Assembly (NCBI GenBank): GCA_016711215.1
Contig: JADJTL010000007.1
Location: forward strand, 62,001 to 126,000
Length of the DNA: 64,000 bases
Reading direction: 5' to 3'
DNA from: Pseudomonadota bacterium
GTDB taxonomy: Bacteria; Myxococcota_A; Polyangia; GCA-2747355
A model generated the notes under the pieces. That model saw only the letters and a list, made by a program, of their open reading frames with translations, searched no databases and was not told the origin of the DNA. Position numbers and translations under genes: made by a program. Shown here piece after piece: positions 33,789 through 42,462 of the stretch (position 1 is the stretch's first letter; every line of letters begins with the position of its first letter).

Positions 33789-34178
33789 ATGACTGACCCG
33801 ATCGCTGATCTGTTGGCTCGCATCCGAAACGCCATCATGGCACGAAAGATGCGGATCGAGCTGCCATCCTCGCGGCTCAAGGAGCACATCTGCGCGGTGC
33901 TGCGGGAGGAGGGCTTTATCGCCGACTTTCGTTCGCTGCCGGGGCCCATCAGCCCGCTGCTGCAGGTGGACCTCAAGTGGCGCCAAGAGCGCTGTGCGAT
34001 CGAGGGACTCCGGCGCATCTCACGGCCCGGTCGTCGTTGTTACGTCGGGCGGAGCGACTTGCCACGGGTGCGCAACGGTCAGGGTATCGCGATCCTGACG
34101 ACCTCGAAGGGATTGATGTCCGACCGTACTGCGCGTAGGCAGTCAGTCGGTGGCGAAGTCATCTGCGAGGTCTGGTAG
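33789..34178 (+). CDS. rpsH: 30S ribosomal protein S8
   Basis: S8 (129 residues), which binds the central domain of 16S rRNA and, in E. coli, represses the spc operon. MTDPIADLLARIRNAIMARK, the middle EGLRRISRPGRRCYVG and the C-terminal LTTSKGLMSDRTARRQSVGGEVICEVW are canonical. Confidence 0.98.
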   Translation: MTDPIADLLARIRNAIMARKMRIELPSSRLKEHICAVLREEGFIADFRSLPGPISPLLQVDLKWRQERCAIEGLRRISRPGRRCYVGRSDLPRVRNGQGIAILTTSKGLMSDRTARRQSVGGEVICEVW

Positions 34179-34218
34179 TGGGACCGCGGCTGGCTCGCGC
34201 TGAGGAGAGGACGTTAAC

Positions 34219-34758
34219 GTGTCACGGGTAGGCAAAAAGCCAATAGAGATCCCGAAGGGCGTTTCCATTTCGGCGGACGCCGGGGAGCTCCGGGTCAAAG
34301 GCCCGCGAGGCGAGCTCTCGCGGCGAATCCCGCCGGACGTGAAGATCATAGTCGACGGCGCGAGCGCAGTGGTCGAGCGCGCCGGAAGCGGCGGCCGGCG
34401 CTCCCGCGCGATGCACGGCCTCGGGCGCGCGTTGCTGCAGAACATGGTCACCGGCGTGAGCGATGGCTTTACTCGCACGCTCGAGATCAACGGCGTGGGC
34501 TATCGAGCCGACGCCCGCGGGGGGGTGCTGGCGCTCTTGCTTGGGCATTCGCATCCGATCGAGGTGCTCCTGCCGACGGGCATCAGCGCCAAGGTGGAGA
34601 AGAACATAATCACACTGCAGAGCGCCGATCGCGAGCAGCTCGGGCAGTTGGCTGCGGTCGTGCGCGCGCAACGCGGCCCTGAGCCCTACAAGGGCAAGGG
34701 AATCAAGTACACCGAGGAAACTATTCGCCGCAAGGTGGGCAAGGCCGGCGCGGCCTAA
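34219..34758 (+). CDS. rplF: 50S ribosomal protein L6
   Basis: L6 (179 residues), near the factor-binding centre. SRVGKKPIEIPKGVSI, RAMHGLGRALLQNMVTGVSDGFTRTLEINGVGYRA and the C-terminal GPEPYKGKGIKYTEETIRRKVGKAG match. GTG start at 34219 preceded by GAGGAGAGG. Confidence 0.98.
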   Translation: MSRVGKKPIEIPKGVSISADAGELRVKGPRGELSRRIPPDVKIIVDGASAVVERAGSGGRRSRAMHGLGRALLQNMVTGVSDGFTRTLEINGVGYRADARGGVLALLLGHSHPIEVLLPTGISAKVEKNIITLQSADREQLGQLAAVVRAQRGPEPYKGKGIKYTEETIRRKVGKAGAA

Positions 34759-34786
34759 CGGCGTTCGGGCTGTCGCGGGGGGTTGC

Positions 34787-35149
34787 ATGTCAGGGCAGAA
34801 GCTAGAGTCAAGGACGCGGCGCAAGCTGCGGATCCGACAACGGGTGCACGGAACGGTCGAACGGCCGAGACTGACGGTCTTTCGCAGTCTCAAGCACGTT
34901 TATGCCCAGGTCATCGATGATGATGCGCAGCGAACGCTGTGCCACGCGTCGACGCTCGGGGCGGTGTCGGCCGAGCTCTTCAAGGGAATGAGCAAGACCG
35001 CGCAGGCGAAGAAGCTGGGCGAGTTGCTCGCCGCTAGCTGCAAGGAGCAGGGCATCGCGCGCGTCGTCTTTGATCGCAATGGATATCTCTATCACGGTCG
35101 CGTTCGTGCGGTTGCCGCCGGCGCGCGTGAAGGTGGGCTCGACTTCTAG
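34787..35149 (+). CDS. rplR: 50S ribosomal protein L18
   Basis: L18 (120 residues), the 5S rRNA-binding protein. RRKLRIRQRVHGTVERPRLTVFRSLKHVYAQVIDD, LGELLAASCKEQGIARVVFDRNGYLYHGRVRAVAAGAREGGLDF are typical. ATG at 34787 with a GGGGGG stretch upstream. Confidence 0.97.
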   Translation: MSGQKLESRTRRKLRIRQRVHGTVERPRLTVFRSLKHVYAQVIDDDAQRTLCHASTLGAVSAELFKGMSKTAQAKKLGELLAASCKEQGIARVVFDRNGYLYHGRVRAVAAGAREGGLDF

Positions 35150-35241
35150 CGGGCCAGGCTTGACTAACGGGCTGCGCGGAGGCTCCAGACTGCGCAGGCC
35201 TTGCAGGGCGGCACCGGCGCAGCGGTGCGGAGGATTGCCCA

Positions 35242-35742
35242 TTGTTTAGGGATCATGATCAGGTCGGTGAGCTGCTCGACCGCGTCGTTCACATTAATCG
35301 GGTGGCCAAGGTGGTCAAGGGCGGCCGGCGCTTCGGCTTCAGCGCGCTCGTCGTCGTCGGGGACGGGGCGGGCTACGTTGGCGCCGGTCTCGGCAAGGCG
35401 AATGAGGTGCCGGAGGCAATCCGAAAGGCCACCGAGCGCGCCAAGAAGGACCTCTTTCGCATTCCCTTGCGCGGCGCGACGATTCCGCACGAGACGCTTG
35501 GGCATTTCGGTGCGGGGAAGGTGCTGTTGCGTCCCGCCAGTCCGGGGACGGGCGTCATCGCAGGCGGCCCAGTGCGGGCGATGATGGACGTCGTCGGTGT
35601 GCAGGACATCCTCACGAAGTGCCTTGGGACGAGCAACCCGCATAACGTCATTCACGCGACGATCGCGGCCTTGCGGCAGCTTCGCAGCCCCGAGGAGACC
35701 GCGGCGCTACGTGGGGTCGACGTCTCACGGTTCAAGGAGTAG
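35242..35742 (+). CDS. rpsE: 30S ribosomal protein S5
   Basis: S5 (166 residues), at the mRNA entry channel and important for decoding accuracy. LLDRVVHINRVAKVVKGGRRFGFSALVVVGDGAGYVG, the FRIPLRGATIPHETLGHFGAGKVLLRPASPGTGVIAGGPVRAMMD core and VGVQDILTKCLGTSNPHNV are conserved. The start is an unusual TTG at 35242, supported by GGAGG at 35229-35233 with 8 nt spacing; no ATG lies in frame before conserved sequence. Confidence 0.96.
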   Translation: MFRDHDQVGELLDRVVHINRVAKVVKGGRRFGFSALVVVGDGAGYVGAGLGKANEVPEAIRKATERAKKDLFRIPLRGATIPHETLGHFGAGKVLLRPASPGTGVIAGGPVRAMMDVVGVQDILTKCLGTSNPHNVIHATIAALRQLRSPEETAALRGVDVSRFKE

Positions 35743-35745
35743 GCG

Positions 35746-35931
35746 ATGGCCACGCGGCTCAAGGTGACCCAGGTGCGGTCCGGCATCGGTCGGCCGGCGA
35801 CGCAGCGGAAGGTGCTGGCGGGGCTCGGGCTCACCGGGCCGCAGCGTTCGAAGGTGCTCGAGGATTCGGCCGCGATTCGCGGCATGATCCGCAAGGTGCA
35901 GCATTTGGTCGCGGTCGAGCCCGCCGAATAG
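35746..35931 (+). CDS. rpmD: 50S ribosomal protein L30
   Basis: L30 (61 residues). LKVTQVRSGIGRPATQRKVLAGLGLTG followed by SAAIRGMIRKVQHLVAVE is the compact bacterial form. It begins 3 nt after the rpsE stop, so the two are probably coupled. Confidence 0.96.
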   Translation: MATRLKVTQVRSGIGRPATQRKVLAGLGLTGPQRSKVLEDSAAIRGMIRKVQHLVAVEPAE

Positions 35932-35957
35932 CGCAAGGCGCTGCGGCATTGGCCGGA

Positions 35958-35996
35958 GACCCTGGGAAGAGACCCTGGGAAGAGACCCTGGGAAAA
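35958..35996. repeat. 13-bp tandem repeat, three units, upstream of rplO
   Basis: GACCCTGGGAAGA at 35958 and 35971 are identical, and the third unit (35984) differs only by one base (GAAAA). The block ends 11 nt before the rplO ATG; the AAGAAGGACG that follows it acts as the ribosome site. Confidence 0.9.
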
Positions 35997-36007
35997 GAAG
36001 GACGACG

Positions 36008-36556
36008 ATGGGAACGACCCTCGCAACACTGCGACCGCCTGCGGGCGCAAAGCACCGACGGAAACGCCTCGGTCGCGGCTACGGCAGCGGTCACGGCACG
36101 ACCGCTGGTCGCGGGCAGAAGGGGCAGACCGCGCGCAGCGGCGCGCCGAAGGGCCCCGGCTTCGAGGGCGGCCAGATGCCGCTCCAGCGCCGGTTGCCAA
36201 AGCGCGGCTTCAAGAATCCCTTTCGGGTGGCCTACGCTGCTGTCAACGTCGGGGAGCTCGCGCGTCTGTTCAAGGCCGGCGAGGTCGTGGCGTTGGCGGA
36301 GCTGAAGGTGCGCGGCCTGGTGCCGCGGAGGGCCGTCCGCTGGAAGTTGCTGGCGGAAGGCGAGCTCGGGCACAGCCTCAAGGTTCAGGCGCAGGCCTGT
36401 TCAGCGGCCGCGCAGGCCAAGGTCATCGCCGTGGGTGGAACCGTCGAGCTTCCGCCCGGGCGGGTGGCGGTTGAAGCGCAGGCGCGCGGTGGGCCGAGGG
36501 ACGCAGCGGTGGTGGACGCGGCAGTGGTGACTGACGGCCAGGGCGCCGGGTCCTAG
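36008..36556 (+). CDS. rplO: 50S ribosomal protein L15, C-terminally extended
   Basis: L15 (182 residues; usual about 145-150). The Gly/Arg-rich N-terminus KHRRKRLGRGYGSGHGTTAGRGQKGQTARSG and GFEGGQMPLQRRLPKRGFKN are canonical, then the globular part to about residue 155 (KVIAVGGTVELPP). A tail of roughly 30 small residues, RVAVEAQARGGPRDAAVVDAAVV and onwards, is extra. Confidence 0.97.
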   Translation: MGTTLATLRPPAGAKHRRKRLGRGYGSGHGTTAGRGQKGQTARSGAPKGPGFEGGQMPLQRRLPKRGFKNPFRVAYAAVNVGELARLFKAGEVVALAELKVRGLVPRRAVRWKLLAEGELGHSLKVQAQACSAAAQAKVIAVGGTVELPPGRVAVEAQARGGPRDAAVVDAAVVTDGQGAGS

Positions 36557-36578
36557 CGGCGGAGCACGAGTAAGCGCG

Positions 36579-37907
36579 ATGGCGAACATTGGCGGCATCA
36601 GCAAGCTTCCCGAGCTGCGTCGGCGGATCCTTTTTACGCTGGCGTTGATCGCGGTTTACCGCATCCTGGTGTTTGTCAGCTTGCCGGGCGTCAATCGCTC
36701 GGTGATGCAGTCGATCATGGCGCAGTCGTCGGGTTCGTTCCTCGGCATGTTCAACATGTTCTCGGGCGGTGCGCTCGAGCAGCTTTCGGTGATCGCCCTG
36801 GGCATCATGCCCTACATTTCCGCGTCGATTATCTTACAGCTATTGACGGTGGTGGTTCCGTCGCTGGAGCGCCTGAGCAAGGAAGGCCAGGCGGGCCAGA
36901 AGAAGATCAATCAGTACACGCGCTATGGGACCATCGCGCTGACCGTAGTGCAGGGCTACTTCCTGGCGGTCTCCCTCGAGGGATGGAACTCGACCTATCA
37001 GGCGTCCGGCCAGGTCGTCCTGAACCCCGGTTGGGCCTTTCGCTTGATGTCGATTCTGACGCTGGCGACGGGCACCACCCTGGTGATGTGGCTCGGCGAG
37101 CAAATCACCGAACGCGGCATTGGCAACGGTATCTCGCTGATCATCTTCGCCGGCATCGTCGCCGACATGCCGGACAGCGTCGTACAGCTCTACCAGCGCG
37201 TGAAGCAGGGCGACATTGGAGTGATGTTGTTGGCGCTGATCTCAGCGGTGATCGTTGGCGTGGTCGCCGTGATCATCTTCTTCGAGCAGGCCCAACGCCG
37301 CATCCCGGTGCAGTACGCCAAGCGGATCGTCGGTCGCCGGCAGTACGGCGGGCAGACCAGTCATCTGCCGCTGAAGATCAACACCGCTGGCGTCATTCCA
37401 CCGATTTTCGCCTCGTCGATCTTGATGTTCCCGGTTCAGATCGCGGAGTACGTCAACACGCCCTGGATGCGGTCGGTGGGCGACGCGCTGCGGCAGGACG
37501 ACTGGCGCTATATGACGCTCTACGTCCTGCTGATCGTCTTCTTCTGCTTCTTCTACACCGCGGTGACCTTCAATCCGGTCGACGTCGCGGATAACCTCAA
37601 GAAGAACGGCGGCTTCATCCCGGGCATTCGTCCCGGCAAGAAGACCGCGGAGTACATCGATCGGGTGCTGACGCGCATTACCTTTGGCGGCGCCTGCTAC
37701 ATCGCCGCGGTTTGTGTGTTGCCGACGATTCTGATGACGAGATTCAAGGTGCCCTTCTACTTCGGAGGGACGAGCCTGTTGATTGTGGTGGGTGTCGCGC
37801 TGGACACCGTTCAGCAGATTCAATCGCATCTGATTACGAGGCATTACGACGGGTTTCTAGGGCAGAAGAGCACGAAGATCAGGGGCCGGCGCTCGGGGCG
37901 CTACTAG
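36579..37907 (+). CDS. secY: preprotein translocase subunit SecY
   Basis: SecY (442 residues), the channel of the Sec translocon, with ten membrane segments. Signature segments are YRILVFVSLPGVN, GMFNMFSGGALEQLSVIALGIMPYISASIILQLLT, the plug/TM region, FFEQAQRRIPVQYAKR, LPLKINTAGVIPPIFASSI and the cytoplasmic C5 loop NPVDVADNLKKNGGFIPGIRPGKKTAEYIDRVLTRIT. It follows rplO as usual, but no adk follows it. Confidence 0.98.
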   Translation: MANIGGISKLPELRRRILFTLALIAVYRILVFVSLPGVNRSVMQSIMAQSSGSFLGMFNMFSGGALEQLSVIALGIMPYISASIILQLLTVVVPSLERLSKEGQAGQKKINQYTRYGTIALTVVQGYFLAVSLEGWNSTYQASGQVVLNPGWAFRLMSILTLATGTTLVMWLGEQITERGIGNGISLIIFAGIVADMPDSVVQLYQRVKQGDIGVMLLALISAVIVGVVAVIIFFEQAQRRIPVQYAKRIVGRRQYGGQTSHLPLKINTAGVIPPIFASSILMFPVQIAEYVNTPWMRSVGDALRQDDWRYMTLYVLLIVFFCFFYTAVTFNPVDVADNLKKNGGFIPGIRPGKKTAEYIDRVLTRITFGGACYIAAVCVLPTILMTRFKVPFYFGGTSLLIVVGVALDTVQQIQSHLITRHYDGFLGQKSTKIRGRRSGRY

Positions 37908-37915
37908 GCGCCGCC

Positions 37916-38737
37916 GTGGCCATAACGTGCAAATCGCCCGCTGAGCTGGAGAAAATGTGGGCGGCAAATCAGGTCGTTTGCCGCACGCTCGATGAGATCG
38001 GGAGGATGGTCGCCCCGGGAGTGACGACGGGGGAGATTGGAGCGCTGGCGGGCGAGCTCGTGCGCCGATATCGGGTGAAGTCGGCGTTCCTTGGCTACGG
38101 CCAGCCGCCCTTCCCCTCGGTGGCATGCGTCTCGGTTAACGACGAGGTGGTGCACGGCATACCGTCCCCGAAGCGTGTGCTCTCGGACGGAGATGTGGTC
38201 AGCGTCGATTTCGGCGTCGAGCGCGAGGGCTACTTCGGCGATTCAGCCCGAACCTTCGCGGTCGGCGCGATCAGCGCGGACGCGCAGCGCCTGTTGCGCG
38301 TGACGGAGGAGTCGCTCGAGTGCGCAATCGAGGCGTGCGTCGTCGGCCAGCGCGTCCGGGATATCAGCCGGGCAGTTCAGACGCACGTTGAGGCCAATGG
38401 CTTCTCGGTCGTCAGGGTCTTCGTCGGGCACGGTATCGGCAGGCGGATGCACGAGGACCCGCCGGTACCGAATTATGTTTCAGACGGCCGCAATCCGCGG
38501 CTGAAGGAAGGGATGGTTCTCGCGATCGAGCCGATGGTCAACGCGGGGCAACCGGAGGTCGAGCTCGACCGTGACCGCTGGACAGCCCGGACTCGCGATG
38601 GCACTCTCTCCGCTCATTTTGAGCACTCGGTAGCGATTACGCGCGCCGGTCCGTGGGTGCTGAGTCGGTACGACGGGCGGTTCGAAACGAAGGAAGCTGG
38701 TCATGAAGGTCCGCGCTTCAGTTCGCAAAATCTGTGA
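37916..38737 (+). CDS. map: methionine aminopeptidase type I
   Basis: MAP (273 residues), which removes N-terminal Met. Metal ligands are visible: Asp in VVSVDFGVEREGYFGDSARTF (two Asp), His in FVGHGIGRRMHEDP, Glu in LAIEPMV and Glu in SAHFEHSVAIT. The start is a GTG at 37916, 9 nt after the secY stop (MAITCKSPAELEKMW); the open frame upstream runs inside secY. The C-terminal 35 nt overlap rpmJ in another frame, giving a slightly longer tail than usual. Confidence 0.95.
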   Translation: MAITCKSPAELEKMWAANQVVCRTLDEIGRMVAPGVTTGEIGALAGELVRRYRVKSAFLGYGQPPFPSVACVSVNDEVVHGIPSPKRVLSDGDVVSVDFGVEREGYFGDSARTFAVGAISADAQRLLRVTEESLECAIEACVVGQRVRDISRAVQTHVEANGFSVVRVFVGHGIGRRMHEDPPVPNYVSDGRNPRLKEGMVLAIEPMVNAGQPEVELDRDRWTARTRDGTLSAHFEHSVAITRAGPWVLSRYDGRFETKEAGHEGPRFSSQNL

Positions 38738-38816
38738 CAAGTGCAAGATCATCAAGCGGCGCGGCGTGCTGCGGGTGATCTGCGAGAACCCGCGCCACAA
38801 GCAGCGGCAGGGCTAG
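38703..38816 (+). CDS. rpmJ: 50S ribosomal protein L36
   Basis: L36 (37 residues), MKVRASVRKICDKCKIIKRR and onward, ending HKQRQG. The zinc ribbon C11-x2-C14, C27, H32 is complete. It starts inside the 3' end of map (35-nt overlap) with a GGAAG site upstream. infA, which often sits between map and rpmJ, is absent. Confidence 0.96.
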   Translation: MKVRASVRKICDKCKIIKRRGVLRVICENPRHKQRQG

Positions 38817-38833
38817 CGCCAAGGAGTCAGACG

Positions 38834-39214
38834 ATGGCACGTATTGCGGGTGTAGATCTCCCGCGCAACAAGCGGATTGACGTTGCGCTGACGGCGATCT
38901 TCGGGATCGGGCGCGCGAGAGCCGCGCGCATTCTAGAGCAGGCCGAGGTCGCGCGCGCGCTGCGTGCCGATGATCTGAGCGAGGACCAGGTGCGGCGGAT
39001 CCGGCAGGTGATCGACGGCGGCTTCAAGGTCGAGGGCGATCTGCGCCGCGAGGTGTCGATGGACATCAAGCGGCTGATGGACCTGAGCTGCTATCGGGGC
39101 GTGCGGCATCGGCGCGGCCTGCCCGTGCGTGGGCAGCGCACCCATACGAACGCGCGAACGCGTAAGGGACCAAGGCGGGGCGTGATGGCGCGCAAGAAGC
39201 CGCCCTCGAAGTGA
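38834..39214 (+). CDS. rpsM: 30S ribosomal protein S13
   Basis: S13 (126 residues), in the 30S head contacting P-site tRNA. ARIAGVDLPRNKRIDVALTAIFGIGRARAARIL and the C-terminal YRGVRHRRGLPVRGQRTHTNARTRKGPRRG are diagnostic. ATG at 38834 with AAGGAG upstream; the longer open frame is not coding. Confidence 0.98.
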   Translation: MARIAGVDLPRNKRIDVALTAIFGIGRARAARILEQAEVARALRADDLSEDQVRRIRQVIDGGFKVEGDLRREVSMDIKRLMDLSCYRGVRHRRGLPVRGQRTHTNARTRKGPRRGVMARKKPPSK

Positions 39215-39448
39215 CGCGCTGACGGAGCCTCAGCAAGGAAGGGCGCTCGGCCAGGCGATCGCCCGCAGGAGCGTGGCGGCGAGGGCCGCCCTGAGCTCTG
39301 CTGAAGACAACTGACGAGATAGGCCGGCGGCGAGGGAATAGAACCAGCGCCGGCGGTAAATATGCTGGAAGCCGGGCGACGCTTTGAGCGCGAAGGCGCA
39401 GTGGAGCGGTACCGGTCGAGGGCAGCAAGAGTTTAAGTGCGAGACGTG

Positions 39449-39490
39449 GGCTGAGCAGCGCCGGCTGAGAAGCGTCGGCTGAGAGACGAG
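39449..39490. repeat. 14-bp imperfect tandem repeat before rpsK
   Basis: GGCTGAGCAGCGCC, GGCTGAGAAGCGTC and GGCTGAGAGACGAG occur in register from 39449, 39463 and 39477. They end 9 nt before the rpsK ATG. The remainder of the 285-bp rpsM-rpsK gap shows no gene. Confidence 0.7.
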
Positions 39491-39499
39491 CAAGGCAAG

Positions 39500-39889
39500 A
39501 TGGCAGCGCCGAAGAAGCAAGTGAAGCGGAAGGTGCGCAAGAGCGTGCAGAATGGCATCGCGCACATCCAATCCTCCTTCAACAACACCATGGTGGCGAT
39601 CACCGATGTGAGCGGCAACATGGTCTCGTGGTCCAGCTCTGGGGTGGTGGGTTTCAAGGGCTCGCGCAAGAGCACGCCCTTCGCCGCGCAGATGGCGGCG
39701 GAGGACGCGGCGCGCAAGGCCATGGATCATGGTATGCGGACGGTGGCGGTCTATGTGCGAGGAGCAGGAGCGGGACGCGAGTCGGCCCTGCGCGCGCTTC
39801 AGACCGCGGGATTTCGCATCACCTTGATTCGTGACGTGACGCCGGTGCCCCACAACGGGTGCCGGCCGCCCAAGCGGCGACGGGTCTAA
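39500..39889 (+). CDS. rpsK: 30S ribosomal protein S11
   Basis: S11 (129 residues), on the 30S platform. GIAHIQSSFNNTMVAITDVSGNMVSWSSSGVVGFKGSRKSTPFAAQMAAEDAA and the end PVPHNGCRPPKRRRV are near consensus. ATG at 39500. Confidence 0.98.
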   Translation: MAAPKKQVKRKVRKSVQNGIAHIQSSFNNTMVAITDVSGNMVSWSSSGVVGFKGSRKSTPFAAQMAAEDAARKAMDHGMRTVAVYVRGAGAGRESALRALQTAGFRITLIRDVTPVPHNGCRPPKRRRV

Positions 39890-39960
39890 GCGAGCGCTTC
39901 GGCGGTGTGGCGTTGGCTGGCCGAAGAAGGGCCGGCGATAGGTTCAAAGGGAGGCTACTG

Positions 39961-40587
39961 GTGGCTCGGTACTGTGGTGCGGTATGCCGGCTGTGCCGGC
40001 GCGAAGGCATGAAGCTCTTTCTCAAGGGCGAGCGTTGCTACACGGATAAGTGCGCATTCGAACGGCGCGCCTACGCTCCCGGACAGCATGGGCAGGGCCG
40101 CAAGAAGCGCTCCGATTACGGCGACCAGCTGCGCGAAAAGCAGAAGGTCCGGCGTATCTACGGGGTGCTCGAGCGCCAGTTCCGTAACTATTATGAGCGG
40201 GCCGCGGGAGGCAAGGGCATCACCGGTTCCAATCTCCTCTCGCTGCTCGAGCGCCGGCTGGACAACACGGTTTACCGTCTCGGCTTCGCGACGACGCGAT
40301 CGGAGGCGCGGCAACTCGTCCGGCATCGGCACTTCCGCCTCAATGGGCATAAGGCCAACGTGCCCTCGATGCTCCTGCGTCCAGGCGATGTGGTGGAGGT
40401 CTGCGAGGCCTCACGCAAGGTGACCGCGATCAACGAGGCCCTCGCCGGCGTCGATCGGCGTGGCGTGCCGAGCTGGCTCGAGTTGAACAAGGACGAGCTG
40501 CGCGGCGTGTTTCGCGCGCTGCCGGTACGGGAAGAGCTAAGCCTGCCGATCCGCGAACAGCTGATCGTCGAGCTCTACTCGAAATAG
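39961..40587 (+). CDS. rpsD: 30S ribosomal protein S4, zinc-binding form
   Basis: S4 (208 residues), which nucleates 30S assembly and in E. coli regulates the alpha operon. The N-terminal zinc site is complete: C9, C12, C26 and C31 (CGAVCRLCRREG...ERCYTDKCAFERR). The S4 RNA-binding domain follows (RLDNTVYRLGFATTRSEARQLVRHRHFRLNG). The start is GTG at 39961 with GGGAGG upstream. Confidence 0.97.
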   Translation: MARYCGAVCRLCRREGMKLFLKGERCYTDKCAFERRAYAPGQHGQGRKKRSDYGDQLREKQKVRRIYGVLERQFRNYYERAAGGKGITGSNLLSLLERRLDNTVYRLGFATTRSEARQLVRHRHFRLNGHKANVPSMLLRPGDVVEVCEASRKVTAINEALAGVDRRGVPSWLELNKDELRGVFRALPVREELSLPIREQLIVELYSK

Positions 40588-40740
40588 TGCGTTGGGCGCA
40601 GCGCGGCGGTCGCCGCCTGTCGCTCGAGAGGGTCGGACCTAGGTGAGGGTGGCTGCCTGGTCAGTCGAACCGCCGCGGTTGACCCGCCCGGTCAAATGCG
40701 CCCCGGCGAGGGCCCGCCAGACCTCGCCAGTTCGACAGGT

Positions 40741-40815
40741 CAGGTTTCGTTAGGCCAGGTTTCGTTAGGCCAGGTTTCGTTAGGCCAGGTTTCGTTAGGC
40801 CAGGTTTCGTTAGGC
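40741..40815. repeat. five perfect 15-bp tandem repeats upstream of rpoA
   Basis: CAGGTTTCGTTAGGC is repeated five times without a single mismatch (40741, 40756, 40771, 40786, 40801), then truncated at CAG. The block ends 25 nt before the rpoA ATG and is more AT-rich than its surroundings. The rest of the 253-bp rpsD-rpoA gap shows no gene. Confidence 0.97.
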
Positions 40816-40840
40816 CAGATTGGCAAGAAGGAAGCAAGGT

Positions 40841-41905
40841 ATGGAGCCGAACATCGCCCCCCAGAGCAGCGTAGTGGCGCGCAATTGGCGTGACTTGATC
40901 AAGCCGCGGATGATGGAGAAGGACGCCGAGACGCTGACGCCGACCTACGGCAAGTTCACCTGCGAGCCATTGGAGCGGGGTTTTGGCCTCACGATCGGCA
41001 ACAGCTTGCGGCGCGTGCTGCTGTCCTCCTTGCAGGGCGCGGCGATCACGGCGGTCAAGATCGACGGCGTGCTCCACGAGTTCACGACGATCCCCGGGGT
41101 TGTCGAGGACGTGGCCGACATCGTTCTGAACCTCAAGGAGGTTCTGGTAAAGATGCATGACCCGGGGCCGCGGGTGGTCATGCTCGAACGCCGTGGGCAG
41201 GGGGCCGTGACTGCCGGCCACATCCAGACGCCGGATGGCATCACGGTGCTCAACCCGGATCATCATATCGCAACGCTGTCGGGCGACGCGAAGCTGCGAA
41301 TCGAGCTGACGCTGCAGATGGGGCGTGGCTATGTGGCTGCCGATCGCGGCAAGGTGCTCGGGGTCCCAATCGGGACAATCCCGATCGATGCGCTCTTCTC
41401 GCCGGTGCGCAAAGTCAACTACACGGTGACCAACGCGCGCGTCGGTCAGCAGACCGACTACGACAAGCTGACCTTGGAAGTCTGGACCGACGGGAGCGTC
41501 ACGCCGGACGATGCCGTGGCCTTTGCTGCCAAAATCATGAAGGATCAGCTGACGATCTTCATCAATTTTGAGGAGTTGAGCGAGCCGGACGACCACCTCG
41601 AGAAGGACGAAGACGTCCGGGTGCTCTATGACAACCTCAACCGCTCGGTGGAGGAACTCGAGCTTTCGGTGCGCAGCGCCAACTGCTTGCAGAATGCTGA
41701 CATCAAGTTCATTGGCCAACTCGTCCAGCGCAGCGAAGGCGAGATGCTCAAGACGAAGAACTTCGGCCGCAAGTCGCTCAACGAGATCAAGAAGATCCTG
41801 GCGACGATGGGTCTCGGTTTGGGCATGAAGATCGACGCGTGGCAGGAGCCCGGCGATCTTCCGGTCGAGGCGGTCGAGGCGGTTGAAGCGGTCGAGGCCG
41901 AGTAG
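40841..41905 (+). CDS. rpoA: DNA-directed RNA polymerase alpha subunit
   Basis: RpoA (354 residues). The N-terminal dimerisation domain (YGKFTCEPLERGFGLTIGNSLRRVLLSSLQGAAITAVKIDGVLHEFTTIPGVVEDV) and the C-terminal DNA/activator-binding domain (VEELELSVRSANCLQNADIKFIGQLVQRSEGEMLKTKNFGRKSLNEIKKILATMGLGLGM) are complete. The tail ends in a (VEA)n run encoded by a 9-bp tandem repeat at about 41868-41900. ATG 41841-style alternatives are unnecessary; 40841 follows GAAGGAAGCAAGG. Confidence 0.98.
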   Translation: MEPNIAPQSSVVARNWRDLIKPRMMEKDAETLTPTYGKFTCEPLERGFGLTIGNSLRRVLLSSLQGAAITAVKIDGVLHEFTTIPGVVEDVADIVLNLKEVLVKMHDPGPRVVMLERRGQGAVTAGHIQTPDGITVLNPDHHIATLSGDAKLRIELTLQMGRGYVAADRGKVLGVPIGTIPIDALFSPVRKVNYTVTNARVGQQTDYDKLTLEVWTDGSVTPDDAVAFAAKIMKDQLTIFINFEELSEPDDHLEKDEDVRVLYDNLNRSVEELELSVRSANCLQNADIKFIGQLVQRSEGEMLKTKNFGRKSLNEIKKILATMGLGLGMKIDAWQEPGDLPVEAVEAVEAVEAE

Positions 41906-42018
41906 GCGGACCTCTGCGGAGCCGGGGGTGGGCTCAACGGAGGCGGATGGAGCGCTTGGCCGCCTGATTAGGGCTCCAGCGCCGGTTGACGAGATGACGT
42001 TCAAGATCGGGGTAGGTC

Positions 42019-42447
42019 GTGAGACACCGTAATGCGAAAAACAAGCTGGGGCGCACGTCGGCGCACTATGCTGCGACCGTCAGCAACATGCTCAGCGCTC
42101 TCTTTCGGCATGGACGCTTGCAGACCACCGAGGGCAAGGCGCGTGAGCTGCGTCGGGTAGCGGAGCGCACGGTGACCAAGGCCGTGCGTCTCGGCGACAT
42201 CCTGACGCGGGACTGGAAGACGCTCGGCGCGACCGAACGGGCGCAGTTGGTTCACGCCTTGCGGATGGTGAAGCGCACTGTGCGCGACCGCGAGGCGACG
42301 CTGCTGATGTTTCGAGAGTGGGCTCCGCGCTACCTCGGACGCAGCGGCGGCTACACCGCGATGTTCAAGCTTGGTAAGCGTCGGGGTGACAATGCGCCGA
42401 TGGCTTTGCTCGAGCTCGTGCCGGCTGAAAAGCCCGAGTCCGCCTAG
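42019..42447 (+). CDS. rplQ: 50S ribosomal protein L17
   Basis: L17 (142 residues), near the exit tunnel. MRHRNAKNKLGRTSAHYAATVSNMLSALFRHGRLQTTEGKARELRRVAERTVTKA is canonical, as is GGYTAMFKLGKRRGDNAPMALLELV. GTG start at 42019. It is the last gene of the superoperon. Confidence 0.97.
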   Translation: MRHRNAKNKLGRTSAHYAATVSNMLSALFRHGRLQTTEGKARELRRVAERTVTKAVRLGDILTRDWKTLGATERAQLVHALRMVKRTVRDREATLLMFREWAPRYLGRSGGYTAMFKLGKRRGDNAPMALLELVPAEKPESA

Positions 42448-42462
42448 TCGATCGATCGTGCC

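Noticed and set aside
40741..40815. Possible CRISPR array
   Set aside because: The 15-bp units abut without spacers, so it is a simple tandem repeat; the same applies to every other repeat block here.
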